This document shows, piece after piece, positions 55,438 through 64,000 of a stretch of DNA of 64,000 nt (position 1 is the first letter of the stretch; each line of letters begins with the position of its first letter). This DNA is from Ferruginibacter sp. (GTDB lineage: Bacteria > Bacteroidota > Bacteroidia > Chitinophagales > Chitinophagaceae). The stretch spans positions 1-64,000 of the forward strand of contig JAURKC010000006.1 of NCBI GenBank assembly GCA_030831945.1, written 5' to 3'. The notes beneath the pieces are model-generated. The model was given only the letters and a program-made list of their open reading frames with translations, did no database searches and was not told the origin of the DNA. Position numbers and translations under genes: made by a program.

Positions 55438-56871
55438 ATGAAAGCAACTCATTCCTATACCTTTTTATCTAAAAGCAAAGGATCGCGTGCTAGTTTTTTC
55501 TTTAAAAAATTATTCAGTTTGCAAAATAGCCCTTATTCTTTTTTAAAAAATCTTATCCCACTCTTATTCATTAGCACCTGCGCTTTTTCGCAAGAAATTT
55601 CGAATCAAGCAAAACAAGATTTACTCAATAATAGTTCCATCAGTAGCGGCCATATCGGCATTAGTATTTATGAGCCTGCTACGGATAAGTATTGGTTCAA
55701 TTTAGATGCGGATAAATATTTTGTACCTGCTTCTAATACTAAATTGTTTTCGCTTTATGCAGGAATGAAATATTTGGGGGATAGTTTGGTGGGTTTGCGC
55801 TACGAAAAAATCAATGATCATCTTACTGCCATTGTAGGTTCAGGAGATCCTACTTTTTTACATCCCGATTTTAAAAACCAACCTGTACTCGAGTTTTTAA
55901 ATAAAGAAACCAACTACTCCTATCTACAAAATTCAAATCGAAGCAATTTAACACCATTAGGAAATGGCTGGGCTTGGGATGATTATCAAAGCGACTACTC
56001 AGCAGAAAGAAGTGAAATGCCGATTTATGGTAATTTGGCAAAATTTTATCTACAAAACGATACCCTTGCTGTTATTCCCTCTTTTTTTTATACCCCTGCT
56101 ATACAATCGCTTAATAAAACGCTTGCCAATCAAAAAGCCGTAAAATTCAATGTTGAAAGGCCTTTTGAGAATAATTTATTTCAAGTTCAATACCAAACCG
56201 CTACCAAGTTTGCTGAACAATTGATTCCTTTCAAAACAAGTACCAGCGACGCACCCTCTACTGCTTTATTTTTTAAATTATTAGAAGATACCCTTCATAA
56301 AAAAATAAACGCAATCAATTCACCAGACCCTATAACCACTCTGGAAAATATTATTTACTCACAGCCAAGCGATTCTTTGTTCAGGCCGATGATGTATCGA
56401 AGTGATAATTTTTTTGCCGAACAAACCTTGTTAATGGTTAGTAATAAATTGTTGGGTGTAATGAATGATGAAAAAATAATTGACACCCTTCTGCAAACTG
56501 ACTTGGCAGATATTCCTCAACGACCAAAATGGGTGGATGGCAGTGGACTTAGTCGGTATAATTTATTTACACCGAAGGATTTTATCTATATACTTAATAA
56601 ATTGAAAAATGAATTTGGCCTCGATCGATTAAAAAATATTTTGCCCACTGGCGGCCAGGGTACGCTGGCTAATTATTACCTAAAAGATGCAGGATTTATT
56701 TTTGCTAAAACAGGCGGCATGAGTAACCACTGTTCTATAAGCGGAATCTTGCTGACCAAAAAGAATAAGCTCTTACTATTTTCAGTATTAGTAAATCACT
56801 ATCCTACAGGTTCTACTCCCGTAAGAAGGGCCGTCGAAAAATTTTTGAGCGAAATCAGAGAGAAATACTAA
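55438..56871 (+). CDS. D-alanyl-D-alanine carboxypeptidase/endopeptidase (PBP4 type)
   Basis: Periplasmic peptidoglycan peptidase, about 477 residues from the ATG at 55438; a GTG at 55384 would add 18 residues. The N-terminus has a long basic lead (KATHSYTFLSKSKGSRASFFFKK) before the hydrophobic signal LIPLLFISTCAFSQ. The active-site motifs of class C penicillin-binding proteins are present: SxxK in PASNTKLFS, SxN-type DGSGLSRYN and KTG in FAKTGGMSNHC. It faces mutL with 4 bases between stops. Confidence 0.92.
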   Translation: MKATHSYTFLSKSKGSRASFFFKKLFSLQNSPYSFLKNLIPLLFISTCAFSQEISNQAKQDLLNNSSISSGHIGISIYEPATDKYWFNLDADKYFVPASNTKLFSLYAGMKYLGDSLVGLRYEKINDHLTAIVGSGDPTFLHPDFKNQPVLEFLNKETNYSYLQNSNRSNLTPLGNGWAWDDYQSDYSAERSEMPIYGNLAKFYLQNDTLAVIPSFFYTPAIQSLNKTLANQKAVKFNVERPFENNLFQVQYQTATKFAEQLIPFKTSTSDAPSTALFFKLLEDTLHKKINAINSPDPITTLENIIYSQPSDSLFRPMMYRSDNFFAEQTLLMVSNKLLGVMNDEKIIDTLLQTDLADIPQRPKWVDGSGLSRYNLFTPKDFIYILNKLKNEFGLDRLKNILPTGGQGTLANYYLKDAGFIFAKTGGMSNHCSISGILLTKKNKLLLFSVLVNHYPTGSTPVRRAVEKFLSEIREKY

Positions 56872-56875
56872 TCAA

Positions 56876-58714
56876 TTATCTTCCAAACATTCGATCTAAT
56901 TCCAATTTTTTGAAAGTTGTATAGGTAGGTTTTCCTGTAGCCGTAATATTTGGGGTGTCGCAAATAAATAATTCCTGAACAATCGACTTCATTTCTTTTT
57001 GAGTCAATATTTTACCAGCCTTAATAGATTGTTGCCACGCTAAAGAGCGTATTAACTTTTCACGCTTTGAGTATTTTAGGTCGCTGCTAAAATGTTTGTA
57101 CTGCTCCAGCATTTTCTCAATAGCCGCTTTCTCATTTCCTTGTTCTACATCTGCAGGAGTTCCCTGCATCACAAAAGTATTGTTACCAAAGGGTTCTAGA
57201 TGATAGCCTAAAAAATGAAGATCCGGAAGTAACTCAGTCAGGACCGCCACATCGGCTGAAGCTAGTTCTATTGTTTGCGGAAATAGGCTTTGTTGAATAG
57301 CGATTGGTTTTCCATCCACCGCTTTAATAAATCGCTCGTACAAAATTCTTTCATGCGCGTTTTGCTGATGAATGACCAGAAAACCCATATCATTTTGAAC
57401 GAGGATATAGGTAGAATGAATTTGTTGTAGAGGACTCTCGTCAGAAACCTCTATATTTTTTTCAGGAAATAAAGGGTTAGGTAAATCCTCTATGGTAGTG
57501 GATGATGAAAATTCGGAAGATTGCTTTTGAGCAGGTTCATAAAATTCTCGCCAATGCTTTAGCTCACTTTTATTTTCAATAAAATGTGCCTGATTTTTTT
57601 GAGAAAACGTATTGTAAAGAGAAGATGAAGCTACAGAAGATTTTTTTTCATCGGTGAATGGCTTACTAACTGCATCCAATTGCTGAATGCTAGGATCTAA
57701 TTCAAAATCTAGCGTAGGTGAAATACTAAATTGAGCCAGCGCATGCTTCACCGCACTTTGTACAAATGCATAAACAATTTTTTCATCTTCAAACTTAATC
57801 TCCTGTTTGGTAGGATGCACATTAATGTCCAACTGCGCAGGATCCAAATCTATAAAAAGAGTGTACATCGGAAAACTATCTTTTGCAATCATGGAATCAA
57901 ATGCTCCCATTACCGCATGGTTTAGATAAGCACTTTTAATGAATCGATTGTTGACAAAAAAATACTGATCGCCCCTTGTTTTCTTTGCTGTTTCTGGCTT
58001 TCCTACAAAGCCATAGATATTCATGTAGTCTGTTTGTTCCTCTACAGTGACCAATTTTGATTGATAGCTGTTTCCTAATATCTGTACAATTCTTTGTTTC
58101 AACGTAGCTCGCTCTAAATGAAAAACTTGTTGTCCATTACTAGTAAGCGAAAAAAAGATATCCGGAAATGACATAGACACACGGATAAATTCATCCATGA
58201 TATGTCTGAGTTCGGAGGGATTGCTTTTTAAAAAATTTCGACGGGCAGGAACATTAAAGAAAAGATTCTTCATAGCAATACTCGTTCCTCGCTCCATCGC
58301 AACCGGCTCTTGCTTTTTAACTACACTATTATCAATTTCAATATAGGTGCCGATAGATTCGTCTTCTTTTTTAGATTTTAACTCTACTTGAGCTACTGCT
58401 GCAATACTGGCCAGCGCCTCCCCTCTAAAACCCATTGTTTTAATATGAAAGAGATCTTCAATATTTTTTATTTTGGAAGTAGCATGCCTTTCAAAACACA
58501 TTCTAGCGTCTGTATCACTCATGCCCTTACCGTTATCAATCACTTGTATTAATGCTTTTCCGGCATCAGTGACAATTAATTTAATTTCATTTGCACCAGC
58601 ATCTACCGCATTTTCCAGTAGCTCCTTTACGGCACTAGCTGGACGTTGTATAACCTCTCCAGCAGCAATTTGATTCGCTATATTATCTGGCAATAATTGA
58701 ATGATATCAGGCAA
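56876..58714 (-). CDS. mutL: DNA mismatch repair protein MutL
   Basis: 612 residues. The N-terminal GHKL ATPase is complete (NQIAAGEVIQRPASAVKELLENAVDAGA, DNGKGM at 60-65, ATSKIKNIEDL, GFRGEALASIAAV, NVPARRNFLK). A low-complexity linker (about 340-430) leads to the C-terminal dimer domain. There the endonuclease motif DQHAxxER is replaced by HQQNAHERILYE (449-460). The zinc motifs are also altered: A559-W560 where the family has Ala-Cys, and C585-D-T...G-K-P-T where it has C-P-H-G-R-P-T. The protein is clearly MutL, but an active endonuclease is doubtful. Confidence 0.96.
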   Translation of the reverse strand: MPDIIQLLPDNIANQIAAGEVIQRPASAVKELLENAVDAGANEIKLIVTDAGKALIQVIDNGKGMSDTDARMCFERHATSKIKNIEDLFHIKTMGFRGEALASIAAVAQVELKSKKEDESIGTYIEIDNSVVKKQEPVAMERGTSIAMKNLFFNVPARRNFLKSNPSELRHIMDEFIRVSMSFPDIFFSLTSNGQQVFHLERATLKQRIVQILGNSYQSKLVTVEEQTDYMNIYGFVGKPETAKKTRGDQYFFVNNRFIKSAYLNHAVMGAFDSMIAKDSFPMYTLFIDLDPAQLDINVHPTKQEIKFEDEKIVYAFVQSAVKHALAQFSISPTLDFELDPSIQQLDAVSKPFTDEKKSSVASSSLYNTFSQKNQAHFIENKSELKHWREFYEPAQKQSSEFSSSTTIEDLPNPLFPEKNIEVSDESPLQQIHSTYILVQNDMGFLVIHQQNAHERILYERFIKAVDGKPIAIQQSLFPQTIELASADVAVLTELLPDLHFLGYHLEPFGNNTFVMQGTPADVEQGNEKAAIEKMLEQYKHFSSDLKYSKREKLIRSLAWQQSIKAGKILTQKEMKSIVQELFICDTPNITATGKPTYTTFKKLELDRMFGR

Positions 58715-58893
58715 AATAAATTCTTTGTTGGATGTAAAATTACGTAGAAATTAGGGGAATGAGTAATCCATATTTTCCCCATTTTAGCTTTGTTTTTAAT
58801 GAAAATCACCCTGCCAAAAGTTAAAAAAATATTACTAGGGAATAACTCTTGAAATCTTCCTAATTTGTGAAATTATATACCTGACATATTACG

Positions 58894-61851
58894 ATGAAAA
58901 ATTATTTACTCCGTTTACTAGTGCTTTTTGTATTGCCCATCAATCTGTCTGCACAAAATAGTTCAATCAAGTTGCAGAAGAAGAAAGCTAAATGGGTGGA
59001 TAGCGTTTTCAAGACCTTGAGTCAGCAAGAGCAGATAGCGCAATTAATGGTGGTGAGATTATCTGCCTACGATGCAAAAACCAAGAATGCTATTTTCTAC
59101 GAAGAGATGGTGGATAGTCTAGTTAGTAAATATAATATCGGCGGTATTTGCCTGTTTCAAGGAAGCCCTGTTAAACAAGCCAATATCATTAACCGATTAC
59201 AAAGCAGTTCTAAAACACCGATATTAATTTGTATAGATGCGGAATGGGGAGTAGGCATGCGCCTGATTGATAGCGTACTACCCTTACCCCACCAGATGAT
59301 GTTAGGAGCTGTTTCAGATGCTGCAATTATTTATCAATATGGCAAAACGGTTGCAGAACAATGTAAGCGTCTAGGCATTCAGGTTAATTATGCACCAGTG
59401 ATGGACATTAATAATAATCCTGAAAATCCTGTAATCAACGATCGTAGTTTCGGTGAGGATAAATATAAAGTGGCCCTCTTTGGCACTAAGTATATGCAAG
59501 GCCTTCAAGACATGGGAGTAATGGCTTGCGCAAAACATTTTCCAGGACATGGTGACGTAGCGGTTGATTCTCACCTTGATCTTCCAGTGATTAATAAATC
59601 GATGGCTGAACTTGAGTCAACAGAGCTTTATCCATTCCAAGAAATTTTTAAAGCAGGTGTTGGCAGTGTAATGATTGGCCATCTATTTGTACCCGCTATT
59701 GACAGTGGTTTGAACATGGCTACCTCTATTTCAAAAAATAATGTAACTGGACTATTGCGAAATAAAATGGATTACCAGGGACTAACTTTCACCGATGCGT
59801 TAGAAATGCAAGGGGTAAAAAAATTCTTCCCCAATGAAGAGGCCGCTGTTCAATCGCTGATTGCAGGCAATGATATGCTTTGTTTACCTGGAGATGTACC
59901 TATTGCAATTGAAAAAATAAAAATTGCTATTCAAGAAGGAAAATTAAGTTGGGTCGAAATTGAACAACATTGCAAAAAAGTTTTAGCAGCAAAATACCAA
60001 TACGGTCTTTCAAAATTACAGCCTATCAACACCCAAAACTTAACGGCTGATTTAAATGAAAAAGTAAGTGGCATGAGAAAGTTAGTGGCTGAAAATGCTA
60101 TCACGGTTGTAAACAAAAGTAATGGTGATTTTTTTCCGCTGAAAAAAGATATAAATAATTCAAAAGAGGCCATAGCATTTATTGGCATCGGAATTGAAGA
60201 AGCCAATGATTTTGCCAAACGATTACAAGCTGATTATAATGCCGACGCTTTTTATTTTAATAATTTACAAGATGCCAACAGGATATTGTCGACGATTTAT
60301 CTAATTAAAGAGCGATACCAAAAAGTCATTATTGGAATTCACAATTATAAGCGTGTCCCTGCAAATAATTTTGGCATTAGTCCTTTTGCCATAGACCTTG
60401 TTAAGCAATTACAAGAACAAACGAATTCAAGCACTTTTGTATTTGGAAATCCATATGCTATTAAAAATTTCTGTGGTGCAAAAAATTTGGTCGCCTGTTA
60501 TGAAGATGATGCCATTACTCAAAATGCAGCAGCTGATTTATTGCAAGGAAAAATTTACGCAAAGGGAAAACTACCTGTAACAGTATGCGAAGCCTATCCC
60601 TATGGAACAGGCGTTATGACTGCCATTCCATCCTTGCCAGCAGTAAGTCCTGCAACGGTTGGACTTGATTCAATGCAACTCAATAAAATTGACTCTGTTG
60701 CTAACCTTGCCATCAGCAAGGGCGCTACTCCTGGCTGTGTAGTGCTAGTAGTAAAGGATGGAAAGATTGCTTATAACAAAGCATTCGGTCATTACAGCTA
60801 TGACAGTTTAGTTACCACCAATACTTCTTCGGTGTATGATATGGCATCAGTAACTAAAATTTGTGCCACTACTATTTCAATAATGAAATTGTATGAACAG
60901 GGGAAGATAAATTTGAAGAAAAACTTAGGATATTATTTGCCGCGCGTAAAAGGAACTAGTAAAGGCAAATTGTTAATCGAAAATATTTTGCTACATCAAG
61001 CTGGACTAAAAGCATTTATTCCTTTTTACAAAGAAACGATTGATGCAGAAGGAAAACCTCTTCCAGATTTTTATTCTACTCATCCATCTGACTCCTTCAG
61101 CATTCGAGTAGCGGATAATTTATTTATTCGCAAAGATTGGCAAGACACATTATACAAAAGGATTTTAATGAGTCCGGTTGCCGCAGGAAAAAAATATGTT
61201 TATAGTGATAATGATTTTATTTACTTGGGTAAAGTCGTAGAAGCCATCAGTGGCATGCCGCTCAATGAATTTGTAAAAAAGGAATTTTATGCACCGCTCG
61301 GATTAACCACTGCAGGTTTTAAACCGAGAGCATATCTACCCTTGAATCAGATAGCGCCTACAGAAAATGAAAATATTTTTAGAAAGCAGTTGATACAAGG
61401 AGATGTGCATGATCCAGGAGCTGCTATGTTTGGAGGAGTGGCAGGCCATGCAGGTTTATTTAGTAATGCTTATGATATTGCAGTTATTATGCAAATGCTA
61501 CTCAATGGTGGAAAAATGAATGGTAAACAGTATTTAAAAAAGACAACAGTTGATCTTTTCACCGCATATCACAGTGCTAAAAGTAGAAGAGGATATGGTT
61601 TTGATAAACCTGAGAAAGATAATCCAACGCGTCCTGATCCTTATCCTTGCATAGCATCGTCGCCACTCACTTTCGGCCATACTGGATTTACTGGCACTTG
61701 TACTTGGGCTGATCCGGCAAAAAAATTAGTCTATGTGTTTTTAAGCAATCGGATAAACCCAAGTAGCGACAATACCTTACTATTAAAAATGAATATAAGG
61801 ACTACCATTCAGGATATCATCTATCAATCGATATTGCCTGAAGTGAAATAA
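58894..61851 (+). CDS. GH3 beta-N-acetylglucosaminidase-beta-lactamase fusion
   Basis: Two-domain periplasmic enzyme of 985 residues with a signal peptide ending NLSAQ (residue 21). The N-terminal glycoside hydrolase family 3 part (about 30-380) is NagZ-like: KHFPGHGD with the acid/base His/Asp (214-221) and nucleophile region TDALEM (300-305). A GH3 C-terminal-like domain follows to about 585. From about 590 there is a class C beta-lactamase/serine hydrolase domain with S652-x-x-K655 (SVTK), YSD at 770-772 and HTG in FGHTGFTGT. It fits cell-wall turnover, with sugar and peptide hydrolysis in one chain. Confidence 0.93.
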   Translation: MKNYLLRLLVLFVLPINLSAQNSSIKLQKKKAKWVDSVFKTLSQQEQIAQLMVVRLSAYDAKTKNAIFYEEMVDSLVSKYNIGGICLFQGSPVKQANIINRLQSSSKTPILICIDAEWGVGMRLIDSVLPLPHQMMLGAVSDAAIIYQYGKTVAEQCKRLGIQVNYAPVMDINNNPENPVINDRSFGEDKYKVALFGTKYMQGLQDMGVMACAKHFPGHGDVAVDSHLDLPVINKSMAELESTELYPFQEIFKAGVGSVMIGHLFVPAIDSGLNMATSISKNNVTGLLRNKMDYQGLTFTDALEMQGVKKFFPNEEAAVQSLIAGNDMLCLPGDVPIAIEKIKIAIQEGKLSWVEIEQHCKKVLAAKYQYGLSKLQPINTQNLTADLNEKVSGMRKLVAENAITVVNKSNGDFFPLKKDINNSKEAIAFIGIGIEEANDFAKRLQADYNADAFYFNNLQDANRILSTIYLIKERYQKVIIGIHNYKRVPANNFGISPFAIDLVKQLQEQTNSSTFVFGNPYAIKNFCGAKNLVACYEDDAITQNAAADLLQGKIYAKGKLPVTVCEAYPYGTGVMTAIPSLPAVSPATVGLDSMQLNKIDSVANLAISKGATPGCVVLVVKDGKIAYNKAFGHYSYDSLVTTNTSSVYDMASVTKICATTISIMKLYEQGKINLKKNLGYYLPRVKGTSKGKLLIENILLHQAGLKAFIPFYKETIDAEGKPLPDFYSTHPSDSFSIRVADNLFIRKDWQDTLYKRILMSPVAAGKKYVYSDNDFIYLGKVVEAISGMPLNEFVKKEFYAPLGLTTAGFKPRAYLPLNQIAPTENENIFRKQLIQGDVHDPGAAMFGGVAGHAGLFSNAYDIAVIMQMLLNGGKMNGKQYLKKTTVDLFTAYHSAKSRRGYGFDKPEKDNPTRPDPYPCIASSPLTFGHTGFTGTCTWADPAKKLVYVFLSNRINPSSDNTLLLKMNIRTTIQDIIYQSILPEVK

Positions 61852-61866
61852 ACAGCGTCTAAAAAA

Positions 61867-63033
61867 TTAGCTATTACTTTTACTAATGGCGTATTCCAAC
61901 CCACGCAATTCAGCTAAGCCTCTTAGTCTGCCAATAGCAGAGTAACCAGGGTAGGTGACTTTTTTTAAGTCATCTAGCATCTGGTGACCATGATCGGGTC
62001 GCATTGGAATGGAAATATTTCTTCTCTTTTGGATATTGAAAATTTCTTTCACCACTTCATACATATCTGTGTCACCTGCTAAATGATCTGCTTCATAAAA
62101 GTTTCCTTCTTCATCGCGCTTCGTATTGCGTAAATGCAAAAAGTGTACTTGATCTCCAAAGCGTTTCAACATTGCAGGTATGTCATTATCTTTTCTGGCA
62201 CCATAAGAACCAGTGCAAAAGCATAATCCATTGGCAACAGAAGGTACCGCATTAATAATTTCAGCCGCATCTTGCTCAGTACTTACTACTCTAGGTAGTC
62301 CCAAAATTGGATAGGGTGGATCATCTGGATGAATCGCCATCTTTAATCCACAGGCTTCTGCAATAGGAACAACTTGTTCTAAAAAACTAAATAAATGTTT
62401 TTTTAATTTTTGTGCATCAATGCCTTCATAGGTTTTTAATGCTGCTAAAATTTGCTCTGGGGTAAAGGAAACAACACTGCCTGGTAATCCCATCAAGGTA
62501 TTACTAAAAATCCTTTCCTTTTCCTCTGCCGACATGGAATCGAATTTGTCTTTTGCATTTTTAATTTCAACAGCAGTATAATCTTTTTCAGCACCTGGCC
62601 TTTTCAGCATATACAAATCAAAAGCAATAAATGCAAGTCTTTCAAAATACAAAGCCTTACTGCCATCTTTCATTGTATAAGAAACATCTGTTCTCATCCA
62701 ATCTAGAATTGGCATAAAATTATAGGTCACTACTTTTATTCCGCAGGTTGCTAAATTGCGAAGACTCTGTTTGTAATTTTCAATATGCAGTAAATAATCG
62801 CCGCTATTCTTTTTAATATCCTCACTCACTGGTAAACTTTCCACTACCGTCCAGGTTAATCCACCTGATTCTACCAATTGCCTACGCTCCATGATGGCCT
62901 CCACGGGCCAAATGTCTCCCACAGGTATTTGATGCAGTGCAGTTACAACCCCCTCACAGCCTGCCTGTAGAATATCAGATAAACTAACAGGGTCTTTCGG
63001 CCCATACCACCTCATTGTTTGATGCATTAACAT
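61867..63033 (-). CDS. uxuA: Mannonate dehydratase
   Basis: Converts D-mannonate to 2-keto-3-deoxygluconate in hexuronate breakdown; 388 residues, a usual length for this TIM-barrel family. Motifs are [15 protein letters not shown] at the start, [47 protein letters not shown] and [21 protein letters not shown], supplying the metal-binding Cys/His. A -7-like TAATTTTG lies at 63081-63074 on its strand. The genes just upstream on the strand are a small membrane protein and a transporter. Confidence 0.96.
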   Translation of the reverse strand: MLMHQTMRWYGPKDPVSLSDILQAGCEGVVTALHQIPVGDIWPVEAIMERRQLVESGGLTWTVVESLPVSEDIKKNSGDYLLHIENYKQSLRNLATCGIKVVTYNFMPILDWMRTDVSYTMKDGSKALYFERLAFIAFDLYMLKRPGAEKDYTAVEIKNAKDKFDSMSAEEKERIFSNTLMGLPGSVVSFTPEQILAALKTYEGIDAQKLKKHLFSFLEQVVPIAEACGLKMAIHPDDPPYPILGLPRVVSTEQDAAEIINAVPSVANGLCFCTGSYGARKDNDIPAMLKRFGDQVHFLHLRNTKRDEEGNFYEADHLAGDTDMYEVVKEIFNIQKRRNISIPMRPDHGHQMLDDLKKVTYPGYSAIGRLRGLAELRGLEYAISKSNS

Positions 63034-63111
63034 AATAAGTATTTATTTTTCTTTAAAATGAAAGTTGTTTTAGCAAAATTAAAAAAAGGATAGCGGATGA
63101 ATGAAAATTAT

Positions 63112-63357
63112 TTACAAGTCATCCGAACTTTCAGGAAGATGATCATATTCCCCTTTCAAAGAATAGTAACCAAAAATCATCAAGCCAATAGCGATTGGAG
63201 TAAATATGGTAATGATGATAATCCAAGGAACTGGTTTATTGATATCTTTTGTACCAGTGCTATCAATGTTTTGTAGGGCTGATCTTACTAGCAAATAAAT
63301 GACTATCGGAGCAAGTGTCATCCAGAAAAAACCCATTATCTTTTTTAAACTATTCAT
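63112..63357 (-). CDS. Small two-helix membrane protein
   Basis: 81 residues with two transmembrane helices (about 8-26 and 44-66) and a short acidic C-terminus (HLPESSDDL). I know of similarly sized proteins next to MFS transporters in Bacteroidota (possibly the DUF6814 group), but do not claim a family. It lies 11 bases after the transporter stop and 78 before uxuA, on the same strand. It could be a transporter-associated subunit. Confidence 0.7.
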   Translation of the reverse strand: MNSLKKIMGFFWMTLAPIVIYLLVRSALQNIDSTGTKDINKPVPWIIIITIFTPIAIGLMIFGYYSLKGEYDHLPESSDDL

Positions 63358-63368
63358 GTTTAGAATTT

Positions 63369-64000
63369 TTAATCGTTGATATTTTTGTCAATCTTATTGG
63401 TAAGATAAAAAGTGCCAATTACTACACAGAGAGCTGCAATTAAAATAGGATACCAAAGTCCAACCAATGGATCCGTTGGACTACTAGCAGAAAGTAAGGT
63501 AGCGATAAAAGGTACTAATCCGCCAAATACTCCATTACCAATATGATAAGGCAAGCTCATAGAAGTATATCGAATTCTAGTAGGAAATAATTCTACCAAA
63601 AACGCAGCAATAGGCGCATAGGCCATTGTTACAAACAATATCATTACAAAAACCAAGGAAATAAATTTCCATTTCATTGGAGATGAAAGTTTTTTATCTG
63701 TAAAAACTGGTTTGCTATCTTCTTTCGTTACGCTAGGTGTTGCTCCAACATTTAAAATACTGTCTGCTCTAGTTTCAGTGAATCCAGTGCCTTGCTGTGA
63801 TTGCCATTTTATTTTTGAATGCGTTACCAGCGCTAATTCATTTCCAGTTGTTATACTATCTACTTTCAATATTTCTTTACTGATTATTGTAGGAGTAGCA
63901 TCACCCTCCATCTTTTTCCATTCTTTTACATTGGTGTCTTTTAAAAAAGTATTGAAAATGGGTCGATAAAAAATAACCCCTAATAACATACCTGAAAGCA
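63369..64000 (-). CDS. MFS transporter, C-terminal part (cut by window end)
   Basis: Open frame continues past the window end, so the true start is outside; the visible 210 codons end at 63369. The portion holds a hydrophobic segment, then a hydrophilic loop of roughly 85 residues (FYRPIFNTFLKDTNVKEWKK onward). More helices follow, with VELFPTRIRYTSMSLPYHIGNG, a motif of the metabolite:proton symporter (MHS) branch of the MFS. Location before uxuA suggests uptake of a hexuronate or related sugar acid (inference). Confidence 0.82.
   Translation of the reverse strand, partial: LSGMLLGVIFYRPIFNTFLKDTNVKEWKKMEGDATPTIISKEILKVDSITTGNELALVTHSKIKWQSQQGTGFTETRADSILNVGATPSVTKEDSKPVFTDKKLSSPMKWKFISLVFVMILFVTMAYAPIAAFLVELFPTRIRYTSMSLPYHIGNGVFGGLVPFIATLLSASSPTDPLVGLWYPILIAALCVVIGTFYLTNKIDKNIND

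Overview
This AT-rich window looks like chromosomal DNA of a gliding-lineage Bacteroidota, most likely family Chitinophagaceae. That placement is inferred from gene content: GldA and GldH, BatD, DUF502, DUF1015 linked to serC, and tetR-tolC-RND order. Promoter-like sites also fit, with several TTTG / TANNTTTG pairs of the Bacteroidota type and few Shine-Dalgarno sequences. I found no rRNA, recognisable tRNA, IS element, prophage, CRISPR array or known defence system. Most of the window is housekeeping DNA, and the unusual material is in the repeat-bearing intergenic stretches and in a few proteins with altered catalytic motifs.

Layout. 1-4820: a LolA-like protein with an ABC-2 exporter, a small winged-helix regulator, and long non-coding stretches holding a structured repeat family (copies near 1-193, 3104-3615 and 18610-18988). 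4821-14598 (+): radA, comF, a glutathione peroxidase, DNA polymerase III delta-prime, ricT, gldA, eno, an FtsB/DivIC-like gene, a small unknown and nth. 14593-18558: korA (-), a Bax-inhibitor-like membrane protein (+) and a Tat-exported sugar isomerase-like protein (+). 19143-20824 (-): arsR-arsM-arsC arsenic operon with an operator-like dyad over its promoter. 20940-28939 (-): an AIM24-like protein, then tetR-tolC-adaptor-RND efflux. 29156-36576 (+): DUF502, a phospholipase C-like secreted enzyme, serC with DUF1015, a TPR protein and fadD. 36596-40964: dusB (-), CPBP protease, cdsA and psd (+), and a YjjG nucleotidase (-). 41096-47873: SDR and BatD (+), then a two-component system, gldH, yicC and an rRNA pseudouridine synthase (-). 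48450-64000: lpxD, an M28 peptidase, an HxlR regulator, a nucleotide-sugar epimerase-like gene, pheS, an arginase-fold protein, a PBP4-type peptidase, mutL, a GH3-beta-lactamase fusion, uxuA, a small membrane protein and a truncated MFS transporter.

Functional groupings. Envelope biogenesis is well represented: lpxD, cdsA/psd, PBP4, the NagZ-like GH3 fusion and the LolA-like protein. Detoxification is covered by the ars operon, the RND pump and the peroxidase. DNA maintenance is covered by radA, nth, mutL and holB-like. The window ends in what looks like a hexuronate utilisation cluster.

The points most worth following are: (1) a three-locus repeat made of chained hairpins, capped onto 133/134-nt tandem units, always in the same orientation and 3-prime of a minus-strand gene; (2) an arginase-fold protein with two altered metal ligands; (3) a MutL whose endonuclease and zinc motifs are all altered; (4) an RND permease with an extra two-helix insertion; (5) a korA gene without korB. 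Many start codons were moved downstream from the longest ORF, because the longest frame began at a TTG/GTG or ran into a neighbour; each case is explained in its entry.
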